A DNA stretch of 64,000 nt from assembly GCA_964006375.1 (NCBI GenBank), contig OZ023265.1, positions 9,705,795 through 9,769,794 on the forward strand, written 5' to 3'. The position numbers were made by a program, and so were the translations under genes. The DNA is from Tillus elongatus. Its lineage: Eukaryota; Arthropoda; Insecta; Coleoptera; Cleridae. Shown in pieces: positions 44,290-58,634 of the stretch (positions within the stretch are counted from its first letter, which is position 1; each line of letters begins with the position of its first letter). The notes under the pieces are model-generated. The model had not been told where the DNA came from. It saw nothing but the letters and a program-made list of their open reading frames with translations, and did no database searches.

Positions 44290-44970
44290 CATATATGGCA
44301 TATGATGTATTTTTGATGTCCTTGTAAGTAGTATGACAAAAATATTTCCAATGAATAGAGTAAGAGAAATTATAGGAGATAGAAATCCATGGATAAAACC
44401 ATCGTTTTACGAAAAATTCGCTATAATCGCGTACTAATATTGTTACATAAAAAATAAAGAGGTGTATACTGTTGGGATCATTTAAAACAATAGCAGTGGA
44501 CGATTATTATAAGCTTATTCTTATTCTTATTCACACAAGTAGGCTCATAAACTTAGGTTGTCTATTGTATGTCGTGTGAAATATTATTTCTTTATGGTTG
44601 TTTAAACGGAAATTACAATTAAGCAAAGAAAAATAATATTTAATTAGAGCGGGGAATTAATTATTTCTGTGTATAATTAAAAGAAGATATGTTATGACAG
44701 ATTAAAACAGTAATCGTCATTATGTAAAAGAATAGAACGTTATGCATAGATGGAAATATAAAATAAACCTTTCTTCAGAAATGACGTTTGTGGGAAATCA
44801 TTAGAAGTATCCACATAAAACTAACCTAGAAAGCATTGAGTTACATCCTCCTAATGTTTTTTAGTGTTGTCAGGCTTTAATCTACTGTCATTTAAAGGGA
44901 TTTAAACAACAGAACCACAATCTAAATGCTTTGTCGCCTTGTCGTCGACAACCATGACTCTCTGTCTCAA
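44290..44970. other. Unassigned sequence
   Basis: No recognisable gene or repeat. Confidence 0.4.
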
Positions 44971-44974
44971 GCAG

Positions 44975-45056
44975 CAGTTAGTGAATTTTCTTAGAAAAAT
45001 GAGCGCGAACTGGCCCCCCTAGAACACATATCCGCGGTCAGCTTCAATATTTATAT

Positions 45057-45130
<74 letters not shown>

Positions 45131-45449
45131 TTTAATACATGTCACAGTGACAACTTGCAATTTTAGGTCCTAAAATGTTTGAAAATCTTATTAAATTAAG
45201 GTTGAAAGAAAACTATTTTGGAGTGTAAAATGGTTGGGAAGTTCAAAGGATGTAGAGGAAATATTGGAGGTGCTAATAACAGAAGATTGGTTGAATAAAT
45301 TGTAAATTCGAAATACCGAAATTTTATAGCAAGAAATGTCAGTGTCATTGGATTTTGATATGTTTCAGTTTAATATTCTAACCAAATCGCATCAATTACA
45401 GCCACAAGTTTGTAACTTTTATGTAAGATGCACTGTATAATTTTAATGC

Positions 45450-45532
<83 letters not shown>

Positions 45533-45535
45533 GAT
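44975..45535 (-). mobile_element. TA-core fragment: terminal block, two (TA)n arrays and a 325-bp interposed segment
   Basis: A shortened hairpin and terminal block (44980-45060; the hairpin's second arm is deleted), (TA)n 45061-45129, a 325-bp segment, then (TA)n 45454-45530. The segment begins ACTTTAATACATGTCACAGT. Its end (GTTTGTAACTTTTATGTAAG, TGCACTGTATAATTTTAATG) resembles 57380-57440, which suggests an unrelated short repeat placed within the array. Confidence 0.6.
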
Positions 45536-46380
45536 AGTTCAAATTCGAACCTTGCCATTGGGATCTTGTAAACCGTAAGAGCTAGGAGGATGGTTAAATT
45601 AGGGCAAGGTGAAATTGGGGCAAAGTTGCGCGGTTCTATGATGATCAATTATCTGCAAGAAAATTTAAGCTCTTTAAATTATTTTTTTTTGTTGGTTTGT
45701 TTTGAAGCGAATACCGAAGGAGCTAAAGTTTTTAAACTATGACATTGTTAGGGCACCTTTTTATGGGCAATCTAAATCTGTCATCATATTTTCCAAGGCG
45801 TGCTTGATGCAAGTGTTACGATACCATACTTTGATTTTTCTTATGGGCGCCATATTGGATTTTTTTATATTTAAAAAGTATTTTTTGTTCAGATTACAAT
45901 GGTATATCATACGATACGAACACATCTTACCTATCAAAATCGTTTCTGCATAGAGTGCTTTGGTTTTTGCTTGCTTCACTCAGGCAGAAAGTCTCCACAC
46001 TCTTCTGAAAAAAGGCGCGTTCACCCCTAGGTGTATACTATTATCTAAATATGGTCATATCAAAGAATGATGCTGAATTTTGAAATTTCCGTGAATGATA
46101 CCATATTTCCTCACGTCTTGACGATGTAGATAATAATCAACATTGACAACGATTTTCTTCAGTCATAAGAACAATAATTAAATTCTTTCAGCGCTTACTT
46201 TACAGAACAGATGTTTGCTTTTCCATGAAGTTCGGTGATTTTTGTGTACCTACTGAAATTTGTAGCCAAAGGTAAACATTTATTTTCTATTACTTCTAAT
46301 GGTCTTAATGGAGTTTTTGAGATATTACACAAGACTGGGGCGGCGTAGGTCATGGTTGGCCGGATTATTTATTTATAAAT
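45536..46380. other. Unassigned, perhaps an old transposon arm
   Basis: GGGCGCCATATTGGATTTTT at 45845 is close to GGCAGCCATATTGGATTTTT in the long TIR at about 6160, hinting at a related element. No coding sequence. Confidence 0.35.
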
Positions 46381-46522
46381 TAGCATTTTAGTGAATTTTT
46401 ATTTAAGAAAATTCACTAATAGAGACGTATCGATGGTGAGACTTTGCAAAAATTCTTTCAAATGAGTGCGAACTAGCACCCCTAGAACCCATATCCGGGG
46501 TCGGTTTCAATTTTTATATGTA

Positions 46523-46830
<308 letters not shown>

Positions 46831-47994
46831 TTGATGAATTTGAGTGAAGTCTAATTTTTTTTTTAATATTGTAAGCTTTTGTTAAAATTTCAGTGATTAG
46901 TATAGCTAATTTACTATTAAGTGAATTTATGGAAGAAATAATTGGCCTTAAAGATAAAACAGGTTTATGAATTTTAGGAAGACCATAGTATTTTGGACAC
47001 GTCTGATTATATATTGTTAATTTTTTAGCCATTTCTTGTGTAATAAAACTATTGTTTTTTAATTTGGAAACTATTTTATTAGCTTTTTGTTGAAAGGTGG
47101 ATGTTGGGTCTGTGGTTAATTTTTTGTAATAATTTTCGTCAGAAAGTAAAGAATTGGAAAGCTCAATATACTGATCCTTATTCATAATAACTGTGACATT
47201 GCCTTTGTCAGATCTTGAAACTATAAGGTTGTTATGTGATTTAAAAAAAGAAACTGATTTTTTGTAAAGTATTTCTAGGTAGGTGAACGTTGTTTCTTTT
47301 TGATAAAAATTTGTTAGAATGTTAATTACTTGTGATCTATATATATTTTGTTTACTAGTATTACACTGTGAAATTATAAATTCAATTTCAGACAAAAATT
47401 TTGAAAGATATATGTCATTTTTGTTTGGAGAAATGCTAAATTTGTAACCTAAAGCCAAAAAATGTTTTATTTCACTAGGTAATTCGGTATCAGAGATATT
47501 TTTAATCCAGTTTTCTTGGATGTTAATTTTTCTAAAAGTTTCATTAATTAAATGATTTAATTTATTGATATTCCTATTTTTAATTTCAATGAACTTTTTA
47601 TTGTAACTAGTAATTTGTCGACGTGAAAATTCACTAAAAATTTCAATCGGTATAATTGTAGATACTAACGTTTGTTGATTTTTAATTAATTTTTCAAAAT
47701 GGGTAATCTGTTTATGTGCAACAGAAATTTCTAAATTAAGAATTTTGTTTACTAACCCTGTTCTAAAATTATAAAACATATTTCCTGTTTGACAACTATC
47801 AACTTCAAACAAATTCATAACATTTAAAATATGATTAGGAAAAACACCATTTTGCCTGCATTTCAGTAAAAAAATTCTTCTGTTCTTCAAGTTTGATAAT
47901 TTTGTATTGTAGTTGGACCAATTTTTGAGATATTGTGCTGCAGAAAGACCATATTGTATTATAATTTCTTGAAAAAAACCCATTCTTCTCTTTA

Positions 47995-48175
47995 GTATTA
48001 AATTTTTGTGACGGTAATAGTGTTATTTATCAAAAAATTGTGGGAACGCCGTCAGTTGTAGAATAAAACTCTTTATTATACGCCGAGCTTTCGGAAAAAT
48101 TTATTCCTTTATCGAGGATATAACATGAGTTCTACTAAACTATTTATCTAATAACAAACATAAAAAGAAAACCTT
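47995..48175 (-). repeat. PLE-2 pseudo-LTR, second copy (direct)
   Basis: Identical to the first copy as far as I can read, base for base over 181 positions. Confidence 0.9.
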
Positions 48176-48189
48176 CACTCAAATTCATC

Positions 48190-48438
<249 letters not shown>

Positions 48439-48795
48439 CCAACCGCTAACTCAAAAAATAATTAAACGATTTCGATGAAACTTGGCAAGTACCTTTTTTT
48501 TATTAATGTCTTGAATGAGTTCGTTAGTCAGAAAAATCGGACGGGTTTTCCGGGAAAATGTTGAGTTTTCTTTCGAAAAAAATTTTTTTCTCCGAAAGTA
48601 ACAAAGCTGTTTTAATGAAATTTTGTATATGTGTTGCCTCAGGATAGATTGTACTGCGTACCAAAATTCAACTGTCTAAGTTTAGAGAAAATTGAGTTAT
48701 TCATATTTTAAATTTTCTTTTGAAACAATTTTTCTTCTCCAAAAATTACAAAGTTATTTTAATGAAATTTGGTGGATATCTTGTCCTAGGAAATA

Positions 48796-50152
48796 CCTGA
48801 GACAAGAGGTGGAAACGTGCTTTTGCAGAAATTATTCCCAATAGATTTAGCAAGAGTCCAGAAGGGTTTGCCGCCGTTGGAGCTTAAGAGGACTTTGTTT
48901 TTGATGTGGTTATTAAATGAGTTTTTTGCCTCAGAAAGAATGCGGACATAGCGGTTTCTTGCGTCGTTAAATGCTTGACGATTTTCTTGACTGGGTTTGC
49001 GTAGAAGCGTTTTGTGAGCTTTGATCTTTTCAAGTCTGGCCTTGTCACAGGATTTAGAGAACCAGGGCTTTTGAGTGGCTGAGGAGGTTTTCTGTGTACG
49101 TGGAATAAATAATTCCATGCCAGCTTGGATAATTTCGGTGACGTTTTGTGAGATATCCGAGTGGTCAGGATGAGAGAAGCCGACAGACGACAATGGAAAT
49201 GAGGAAAAGTAATCCCGCATTTCGTCCCAGTTTGCAGAGTTGTGGTGCCAAACAATACGTTGGTGTGATGACTGTGTGACCTCGGGTTGCATTGCGCCGG
49301 AAGCAGTGACCATGCCGTGGTCTGAGCGACCAAGGGGGGCGGTGACTGATATCTTATAGCATTCAGGTTTTGTAGTAAGGTCCAAGGGATTTGAGCTGTG
49401 TGTTGGGATACAAGGAAAGTAAGTAGGTTGCTGAACCATATGGGCTAAAGAATTGCTGATTGTAAAGGCCTCCGCTGCTCTCCCTTGTGGATCGGGTATT
49501 GAAGATCCTAGCCATTCCTTATTATGGACATTGAAGTCACCAAGAATAGTGACCTCGGAGGAAGGATGTTCAGAAATCAAATTTTTTCAGAAAGGTAGTC
49601 AAAGAGCTGGACAAAGTTGTTGTCAGAAGGTCACCGGTAAATGCAACAGATGAATTTAGTTGCAGCCCTGAGAGAGTTTTATCCATAGTATGTCTTTTCT
49701 TCCAGCTTCTTAATTGGGGAGTCTGGTGCCGGGTAGATTGCTACGGACGTATGCGCACACGCCTCCATGCAATCTAAAGGAAGTACGGAGCTCATACCCC
49801 GGGAAATTAAGGTGATTAGTGGCTGTTTTGGCACTGATTTGGGTTTCGGCGAGGAAGAGGAGTTGGGGCCTATTAGCCTGGAGGAAATGGTGGACGGAGT
49901 TCAGGTTAGAATTTAGGCCACATATATTCGAAAAGGATATGTTAAATCTTGATGTTGGCACCCACTGTACACCCCTCTCCCGGGGATCCGAATGGAGGGG
50001 TATTTTACCTCCGGCATCTTTTGTACAAGGAGGAGCCATCATCATTTTTGCTTATAAGGGAAACCGACACATACACCAGAACCGGAAACGTCCGTTGGGA
50101 CTTCACCGGCCCCTTGATGTATGGGGTGGTACCTCCTCGGGCGTGAAAAAAA
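48796..50152 (-). pseudogene. Jockey-type LINE copy F: 5' end and endonuclease
   Basis: The 5' end (TTTTTTTCACGCCCGAGGAG at about 50145) matches copy B. Frames: FNISFSNICGLNSNLNSVHH, QLLFLAETQISA, GGVCAYVRSNLPGTRLPN (49710-50045). After a small break comes EVTILGDFNVHNKEWLGSS (catalytic GDFN), RAAEAFTISNSLAHMVQQPT, PLGRSDHGMVTASG with the endonuclease SDH motif, HHNSANWDEMRDYFSSFPLS, on to SIGNNFCKSTFPPLVSG (48786-49580). This is the most complete endonuclease in the window. The RT is absent: the copy is cut at 48796. Confidence 0.88.
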
Positions 50153-50154
50153 TC

Positions 50155-51235
50155 CTTTACTATTACGTAAAGGAAAATTCGACTACCAGCTGCTACGGAT
50201 TGAATTGGATCGATGTCTACTCCTTTAAAAATAAGATTAATGAAGGGACTATCAATTGTCCAATAGTTATGCTTTTCGACATAGTAGGACATTATCATTT
50301 TGCATCCATGCCTATTGTCGGTAAATGTATATGTATATAATCCAGTAAAAAAAAACTAGGCAACAGATATAAAGTATATTTTCACTTGTGATCAACATTA
50401 CATAACACAAATTCGTCAAGTTCCTATCGGTAAAATCATTATTCAACTTGTATCTGTATCATTAATTTTTAAGAATACATCAATCAAAGTTAACTTAAGA
50501 ATAATTTGTCTTTCAACATTATTTAAATCTGTTTTGTAACACAGAAAACAGTAGTACAAACATGTCAGCGTTTATAAACCGATGCATTATTTGATATTAT
50601 CTTTAATTAATGGAAATAGATAATAAAAATTAATAGGTCATGACTGCTTATCGAGACGATAACGTCAATTTTTCTATCGGCGTTCATAACAAGTCGCCTG
50701 ACGAACATAAAACAGCTGAGAATCGTCTATGAGAGACCGAAATAAAAAATACATTCATGCATTTTATCGTCAGGACCGTATATGAGAGTTTTCATTTTAA
50801 AGTTTTCAATATGAGGTCCTGCCACATGTAAAATCACAATCAAAGAAATATCAGCTAAAAATCCCGGATTTTTAAATTAAAAACAAAAATTGTATCTAAA
50901 AAGCTAATTCAGCGAAGTACACAGGGTAAAATACTTCAGTGTGCTTTATAAACATCTAGAAAATCGTGTGTGTAAAGTCCGTTGTAATAGAAATTCTTGC
51001 GAGAACTTGGGGTGATTTTTCAGATTACCTCATGGTCAGCTTTCTGAAAATAATTTTCATAAAATGCTTTGGACCACCCCTGCATGCATAAACTACAACA
51101 GAAATATTGTGGTTTCAACCTTCAAGAACTTCAGGACCGGGCAAAATGGGGATGCTGAGTGAAGAAGAAGATTGAAAGAAAATATATATGCAAAATGTGA
51201 AAAAAAGAGCTTGTAGAAGTCCAAGGAAAGAAAGA
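50155..51235. other. Unassigned sequence
   Basis: No recognisable gene or repeat. TTTACTATTACGTAAAGGAA around 50155-50180 is a small palindrome next to the LINE 5' end. Confidence 0.4.
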
Positions 51236-51745
51236 AACAAAGTCCTCACAATGAAAAAGCTGGCGGACTAAAATCATGGAAAAACGAGGGTTAAGCCCGG
51301 CGATACGTAAGAAGCATGCTCGGAAGTTGGGGCGGTTAGTAGGGGGTGACTACCCCACCTGGATTTTTGAGGGATGCATAGAATGTGGTTTTCCCTTCCC
51401 CTAGCTTTTAAGTGAAGGAACGGAGCTCTTTCGGGGCGAAATTGTGGTTCTAGGGCGAAGGCAATGAATAAGGGTTTTTTCCTATGAGGTTGTGTAGGTT
51501 GTTTTTGGGAGTCTTCGAGCAGAATTGTTCGGATCGAGGACTCTGCAGAGGAATCAGGCAAGTACCGTCCAATTGAAGACCGTCACGGCCTTAATTTAGA
51601 GGTCGAGGCGGTTTGGCGACGGAACCGAGGAAGAGTAGAGCATGGTTGCTGGGTTGCTGGGGTTGGCAAAAAGGGCCCATTGTAGCCTACTTGCTTGGCG
51701 TTGGCCTCCCCACCACTGCTACTACTACTACTACTACTACTAGGT
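51236..51745 (+). mobile_element. GC-richer tail-like segment ending in (CTA)n
   Basis: Composition changes sharply (GGGTTAAGCCCGGCGATACG, GGTTAGTAGGGGGTGACTAC), and the segment ends in a perfect CTA array at 51716-51743. A non-coding GC-richer stretch ending in a short tandem repeat is typical of a LINE 3' end. A minus-strand reading frame at 51274-51561 (MPDSSAESSIRTILLEDSQK) has no recognised homology and runs against this orientation. Confidence 0.4.
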
Positions 51746-51774
51746 TGCTTTTCTCACATTTTGTATTTATACTA

Positions 51775-51914
51775 GCTTTTAATGAATTTTTATTTTTAAA
51801 AAAATCACTAATAGAGAGGTATCGATGGTGAGACTTTGCAAATTTTTTTTTAAATGAGCGCGAACTAGCACCCCTAGAACCCATATCTGGGGTCAGTTTC
51901 AATTTTTATATGTT

Positions 51915-51997
<83 letters not shown>

Positions 51998-52795
51998 AAC
52001 CGATGACTCAAAAAATAAATAACCGATTTCGATGAAACTCGGTAAATGCCTTTTTTAAAATAATGGCTTGGATAAGTTCGTTAGCCAGGAAAATCGGATA
52101 AGGTTTTCCGACAAAATTTTGAGTTTTCTTTCGAAAAAAATTACAAAGCTATTTTGATTAAATTTGGTGTGTATGTTTTCTTGGGAAAGACTTTACTACG
52201 TATCAAAATTCAACTTTCTAAGTTTATAGAAAATTGAGTTTTTCAAATTTTGAATTTTCTTTAGAAAAATTTTTTTTCTCTCAAAGTTATTTTAATGACA
52301 TTTCGTGGTTATGTTGCCTTGGAAAAGACCTTACTACATACCAAAATTAAACTTACTGAGCTTATAGAAAATTGAGTTATCCAAGTTTGAAGCATTTAAT
52401 AAAAATTCACTACCATAATGATAGCCTCGATGGTTCAGAGGTAAGAACGCATGCCTCTGAACCGAAGGGTACGGGGTTCGATAGCAGGGTTGTCCTTGTA
52501 CTTTTTCAGTACAAACTGTAACATTAACATCAACCGAGGTTCTGGCATTGTCTTTGAGCAAGTTTCATGTCTGCAAGTTTCGCCTTTCAGAGGGGGCGTA
52601 AAGCCGTCGGTCCCGTGTCCATGCGATATTGGGCATGTTAAAGATCCCTACCCTCCTTATAGAAAGGCAGGGGTTCGGCAAAATTTCCTGCTCCCTGACG
52701 TCGGTGATTGGCCATAGTCGCAGAAATAGGCCGACGTTAAAACAAAAAACGCAAAACACTACCATAATGCACTTGCTACCTCTCGAACTTTTTTT
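51775..52795 (-). mobile_element. Short-form TA-core copy, SINE-interrupted
   Basis: Hairpin TTTTAATGAATTTTTATTT then AAAAAATCACTAATAG at 51776-51813, terminal block with AGAGAGGTATCGATGGTGAG, (TA)n 51918-51995, a body with two AAATTGAGTT repeats, and the end ATGCACTTGCTACCTCTCG at 52766-52784. A SINE occupies 52421-52756 just inside that end. Confidence 0.8.
52421..52756 (+). mobile_element. tRNA-derived SINE (family 1) with perfect 13-bp target duplication
   Basis: The tRNA-like head has A box TGGTTCAGAGG (52431) and B box GGGTTCGATAGC (about 52475). A core region includes GGGCATGTTAAAGATCCC (52631), and the 3' part ends GGCCGACGTTAAAACAAAAA. CACTACCATAATG is present at both 52408-52420 and 52757-52769. 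It inserted into a conserved part of a TA-core terminus, so it is younger than that copy. The head lacks a convincing acceptor stem and 3' tRNA half, so it is a SINE and not a tRNA gene. Confidence 0.88.
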
Positions 52796-52904
52796 TTCTG
52801 AGCCCACCACCTCTGTTCGCTTCGGGTTCCGTAATTTTCTTGGGGGTTAAAACCATAAATTTGAACAAACTTGGATAAATTTCTCTCTTCAGTCAATAAA
52901 GTGA

Positions 52905-53825
<921 letters not shown>

Positions 53826-53835
53826 AAACCAATAT

Positions 53836-53838
<3 letters not shown>

Positions 53839-53898
<60 letters not shown>
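53839..53898. repeat. (TA)n array with short flanks
   Basis: About 30 TA units after AAGTAAACCAATATCTT. The right flank CATATAAAAACTGGCC resembles a decayed terminal block for only a few bases. Confidence 0.9.
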
Positions 53899-53899
<1 letters not shown>

Positions 53900-53905
<6 letters not shown>

Positions 53906-54925
53906 AAACTGGCCAAAGTTCTAAGGCGCGTAAGTCACGTTTTAAAGAATTTTTTTCTAATAAAATACACGTATACGTAATAGAATTCAGAAAAATACAC
54001 GAAACTCTTTAAACAATTTCTAATTGGCGTTGTTGGCACTTTTTAAAACTAACACTAATTATATTTCATAACAGACAATAATTTATATGGAACTGTTCGC
54101 TTAAAGGTGCTTTCTTCTCCATTTCCTTAGTTATCTACATGCATGGTTATACACGCTGCATAAAAAAATTGAATTATATAAACAGTTCGAAAGTAGGAGT
54201 AAAATTTGGTCTGCTGTGATAATAAAATTAATGTGCCATTCCGCCCCTGCCTTTGTACAATATGGGACAGGAAATTGACTTTGCGGATAAACATTTGATA
54301 GCCGATGAAATAATGTTTGAATGCAGACTGTTATGTATGTACACTTTACATACGTGGGTAAATATGACACGATTCTTAATGGGATCGGTAAATATATAAA
54401 TAGAATGAATTATTTCTCAATGTGTAACATTGGGTGCGAAAATGGATCCTCACCGATAAAAATAGTCACAGTTTGTGATTCGTTTGGGGGGCACTGAAGA
54501 GATACAAATCACAGCTGGACCTGGCAATGTTGTTGAACTACCAAAGATCAAATTTAACCATCTAGAATAATATTTATAATAATAATGTGGAGCTGAGTTG
54601 CTCGTAAATATAAAGGTATGACGCTTGTTCTAATTAAGACGCACTGCTTCCGGTTCTTAATAGTGGGAACTTGTATTGTGAAAGGTGATTCCAACTTAAT
54701 GCCTTCAACACTGATAAAACCAGTGTTTGAACCTTATTGAGGATAAATACATATGTATAGACTTCTTCTCTCACGTCACAACAGCTTATTTTCTTCTCTG
54801 TAACCACAGAACGGCGAAACCGGTTACAGAGAAGAAAATAAACTATTGTGAAGTCAGCGAAAAGGTATCCACACCTGTATTTAGTATGCAACGATTTTTT
54901 CGCCAACTAAGGGCAAGAACAGATA
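53900..54925. other. Unassigned; contains a hammerhead-related hairpin
   Basis: No coding sequence recognised. The notable structure is the inverted repeat at 54786-54841 (separate entry). Confidence 0.45.
54786..54841. repeat. 20-bp perfect hairpin containing the 3' half of a hammerhead-like motif
   Basis: TTATTTTCTTCTCTGTAACC pairs exactly with 54822-54841 across a 16-base loop. Weaker complementarity continues outside the arms. GCGAAACCGGTTACAG inside it is a 16-base exact match to the 3' half of the motif at 23211-23253, but the CTGANGA half is absent. Probably a decayed relative of the PLE terminus. Confidence 0.75.
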
Positions 54926-54929
54926 ACAA

Positions 54930-55185
54930 AAAGCCTGGACGCAACAAGTGCGTTATGGTAGTGAATTTTCATAGAAATGATCTAAATATTGGTTTGTCGT
55001 AAACCTAGCTACCAAGTTTGGTTATCATAGCTTTGTTATTTTTGGAGATAATTTTTTTTTTCGAATGAAAACTCAAAATTTTCCCGGAAAACCTCATCCG
55101 ATTTTCCTGATTAACAAAATTATCCAAACCGTTTACAAAAGGAAGGTACATGCCAAATTTTATTAAAATCGGCCCATTATTTTTT
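54930..55185 (-). mobile_element. TA-core fragments: terminus and body pieces
   Basis: CCTGGACGCAACAAGTGCG at 54934, then 54960-55185 matching the triplicated body at 37311-37700 in minus orientation (ACCTCATCCGATTTTCCTG, GTACATGCCAAATTTTATTA). Confidence 0.65.
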
Positions 55186-56600
<1,415 letters not shown>

Positions 56601-56615
56601 TTATCGGTGTGATAC

Positions 56616-56706
<91 letters not shown>

Positions 56707-56850
56707 CATATAAAAATTGAAAATGACCCCGGATATGGGTTCTAAGGGTCCTAGTTCGCGCTCATTTGCAAAAACTTTTTCAAAATTCAAAAGTCGGGAT
56801 TTCACCCTTAGTGAATTTTTTCTACGAAAATTCACTGAAAGAGCGATGAA
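56601..56850 (+). mobile_element. TA-core terminal piece abutting the previous copy
   Basis: ATCGGTGTGATACG, (TA)n 56617-56700, ATTGAAAATGACCCCGGATA, the AAAAGTCGGGATTTCACCC block, and hairpin TTAGTGAATTTTTTCTACG then AAAATTCACTGAAA ending at about 56840. Its orientation is opposite to the preceding copy. Confidence 0.82.
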
Positions 56851-57285
56851 GCAGAAAAGCCGGGATGCTTGGCGAAATTACGTCAGTAACTTAAACAAAA
56901 ATGATCTGGCACAAAATATTTTATTATAACTTTTTTTTCTTGTAACATAGAAGATGCTCTATTTAATGGAAATAATTTACAAAATGGCTGACTTCCGATT
57001 ACACCGTAAATAGAACAAACATCGTTATTTCAAATAGAACACCCTCTATATTATTGCATTTTTAGAATACTCATATAATTTTAGGTTAAAAGTTATTAAG
57101 GTATGCTCTCCCTATCTTCAACTGTTTTCGAGTTATGTCAATTTATTTGAAAATTCTCTTCAAGAGGAGGCTGAGTTAATGAAGGTGATTTCGTGTCGTG
57201 TTAGGATGCTGAAAATTATTTAATTTGTCAGACACGTTCCAATGCCATTAAGCTTCGACATGATTGTAAGTAAAAATTGTTTCAT
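56851..57285. other. Unassigned sequence
   Basis: Contains TAGAACACCCTCTATATTAT at 57036, which resembles a mariner/MITE end. Nothing else recognised. Confidence 0.35.
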
Positions 57286-57754
57286 ATACAGGGTGTTTTG
57301 TAGGATGTATTAGAATTTGGTGTGCTTTAAACTAGAATAACTCATTTATTGCTTTAGATATAACTTTTAAAATTATGCAAATGTACACCACAAGTCTCAG
57401 ACTTATTGTATAGGCATACTGTATAATTTTTATCAATGAATATATAATAATAATATAATAATATAATAATTTCAAATAAAACAGCCTATATATTACCTTA
57501 TTATTGAATAGAGCAGATAATTTTCTTTCAAACTGTATTAGCATCCCCTATACCTAAAATTGATAATTGTCGAGATATTTGCGGTTTACCAAAAAAAAGA
57601 CAAATTCAGGAATATGTCTAAAATTTGTATGAATTCTAAGAGTGCTACGTGATGTTTGACATTTTCACATTTATTGTCAGTTTTATATTTCTGTCATTCA
57701 CAGCGTAAGTTATTTTGTCTTTGTTGTCTGAATTAATAGGAATTATACGTTATA

Positions 57755-58225
57755 ATGGATAATGCCAGCTATTCAAAGGAACAATTGCTGAATTTATTTT
57801 ATTTTCATGGAGAGTGCAACAGAGTGGTCAGCAGAACATGTCGGCTGTTTAATGATAGGTATCCTGAGTCCTCGCCAATGACTGCGTTGAAATTCAGACG
57901 GTATATGAAACCAATTTCTTGAGAACGGGAAGTTGCACTAATATCAATGAATGCATCATTAATCAGTGGATAGCACGCAGTGGTTCAATTAAATGGACTT
58001 CCAGATTGCCGGATTTAACACCCTTAGACTGTTTTCTATGGGGACACTTGAATTCGAAAATTTATGGCGCACGACCAAATTTACTTGAGGAGCTTCGCCT
58101 GCGAACTGTTGAAGGATGACGTCAGATAACGCCCGAAATGCTTCTAAATGGTCGTTCGGAAGTGGAGCAAAAAATTTTATTATTGTATGGATGTGGAGGG
58201 AAAACAATTTTTACATTTAATTGAA
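57755..58225 (+). pseudogene. DUF4817/DDE transposase with the catalytic centre deleted
   Basis: Starts MDNASYSKEQLLNLFYFHGE and continues CNRVVSRTCRLFNDRYPESS, the N-terminal helix-turn-helix. After RRYMKPIS and a stop, a large deletion removes the first two catalytic aspartates. The reading resumes with INQWIARSGSIKWTSRLPDL, TPLDCFLWGHLNSKIYGA and ends near GGKTIFTFN-stop. The C-terminal part aligns with 4629-4960. Together the two copies show the family's N- and C-terminal halves, but neither is functional. Confidence 0.85.
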
Positions 58226-58376
58226 TAACATTCCTGAATTGTTTTATAGTTTGTCTTATTCTTTAATTCATGATTTTATTGTCATATCAACACAAAAACA
58301 AAAAATATAGTATGTTGTCGTGAGCAGAATTGACAAAGCTTTAAAATTAGGTGTCACTCAAAAAAGGATGCGATTT

Positions 58377-58540
58377 AAAATGTAAGGATGTTTCACGCCC
58401 CTGCTTAGGAGGTAGGTTTCAAGACACCAAAACTTAAGATATATTGTGTTACTTACTTAAAATGTAAGGGTGTTTCACGCCCCTGCTTAGGAGGTAGGTT
58501 TCAAGACACCAAAACTTAAGATATATTGTGTTACCTTTGA
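58377..58540. repeat. 82-bp direct tandem duplication
   Basis: AAAATGTAAGGATGTTTCAC (58377) and AAAATGTAAGGGTGTTTCAC (58459) open two copies that differ at very few positions (GCCCCTGCTTAGGAGGTAGG, CACCAAAACTTAAGATATAT in both). Confidence 0.92.
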
Positions 58541-58634
58541 AAAGTCGACGTGTCTCAGCTGTTTTATTCTTTTTTTTTAATTCCGATATTTCCTAGGTGG
58601 GAAGTTTTAATTGGCATACCTGTATATACATCTG

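Larger units (their letters stand above)
57290..58626 (+). mobile_element. Mariner-like element, internally deleted
   Basis: The left flank has ATACAGGGTGTTTTGTAGGA (57290), the right flank GGTGGGAAGTTTTAATTGGC then ATACCTGTATATAC (58598-58630), the inverse of 1754-1790. They do not match each other well over a long stretch, so the exact ends are uncertain. It contains the transposase remnant at 57755-58225 and a non-coding tandem repeat. Confidence 0.55.

Noticed and set aside
51274..51561. 95-codon minus-strand frame MPDSSAESS...
   Set aside because: No recognised homology and opposite to the apparent LINE-tail orientation; not enough to call a gene.
52421..52500. Possible tRNA gene
   Set aside because: A and B boxes are good, but the acceptor stem does not close and the unit is flanked by a 13-bp target duplication ending in an A-rich tail: a SINE.
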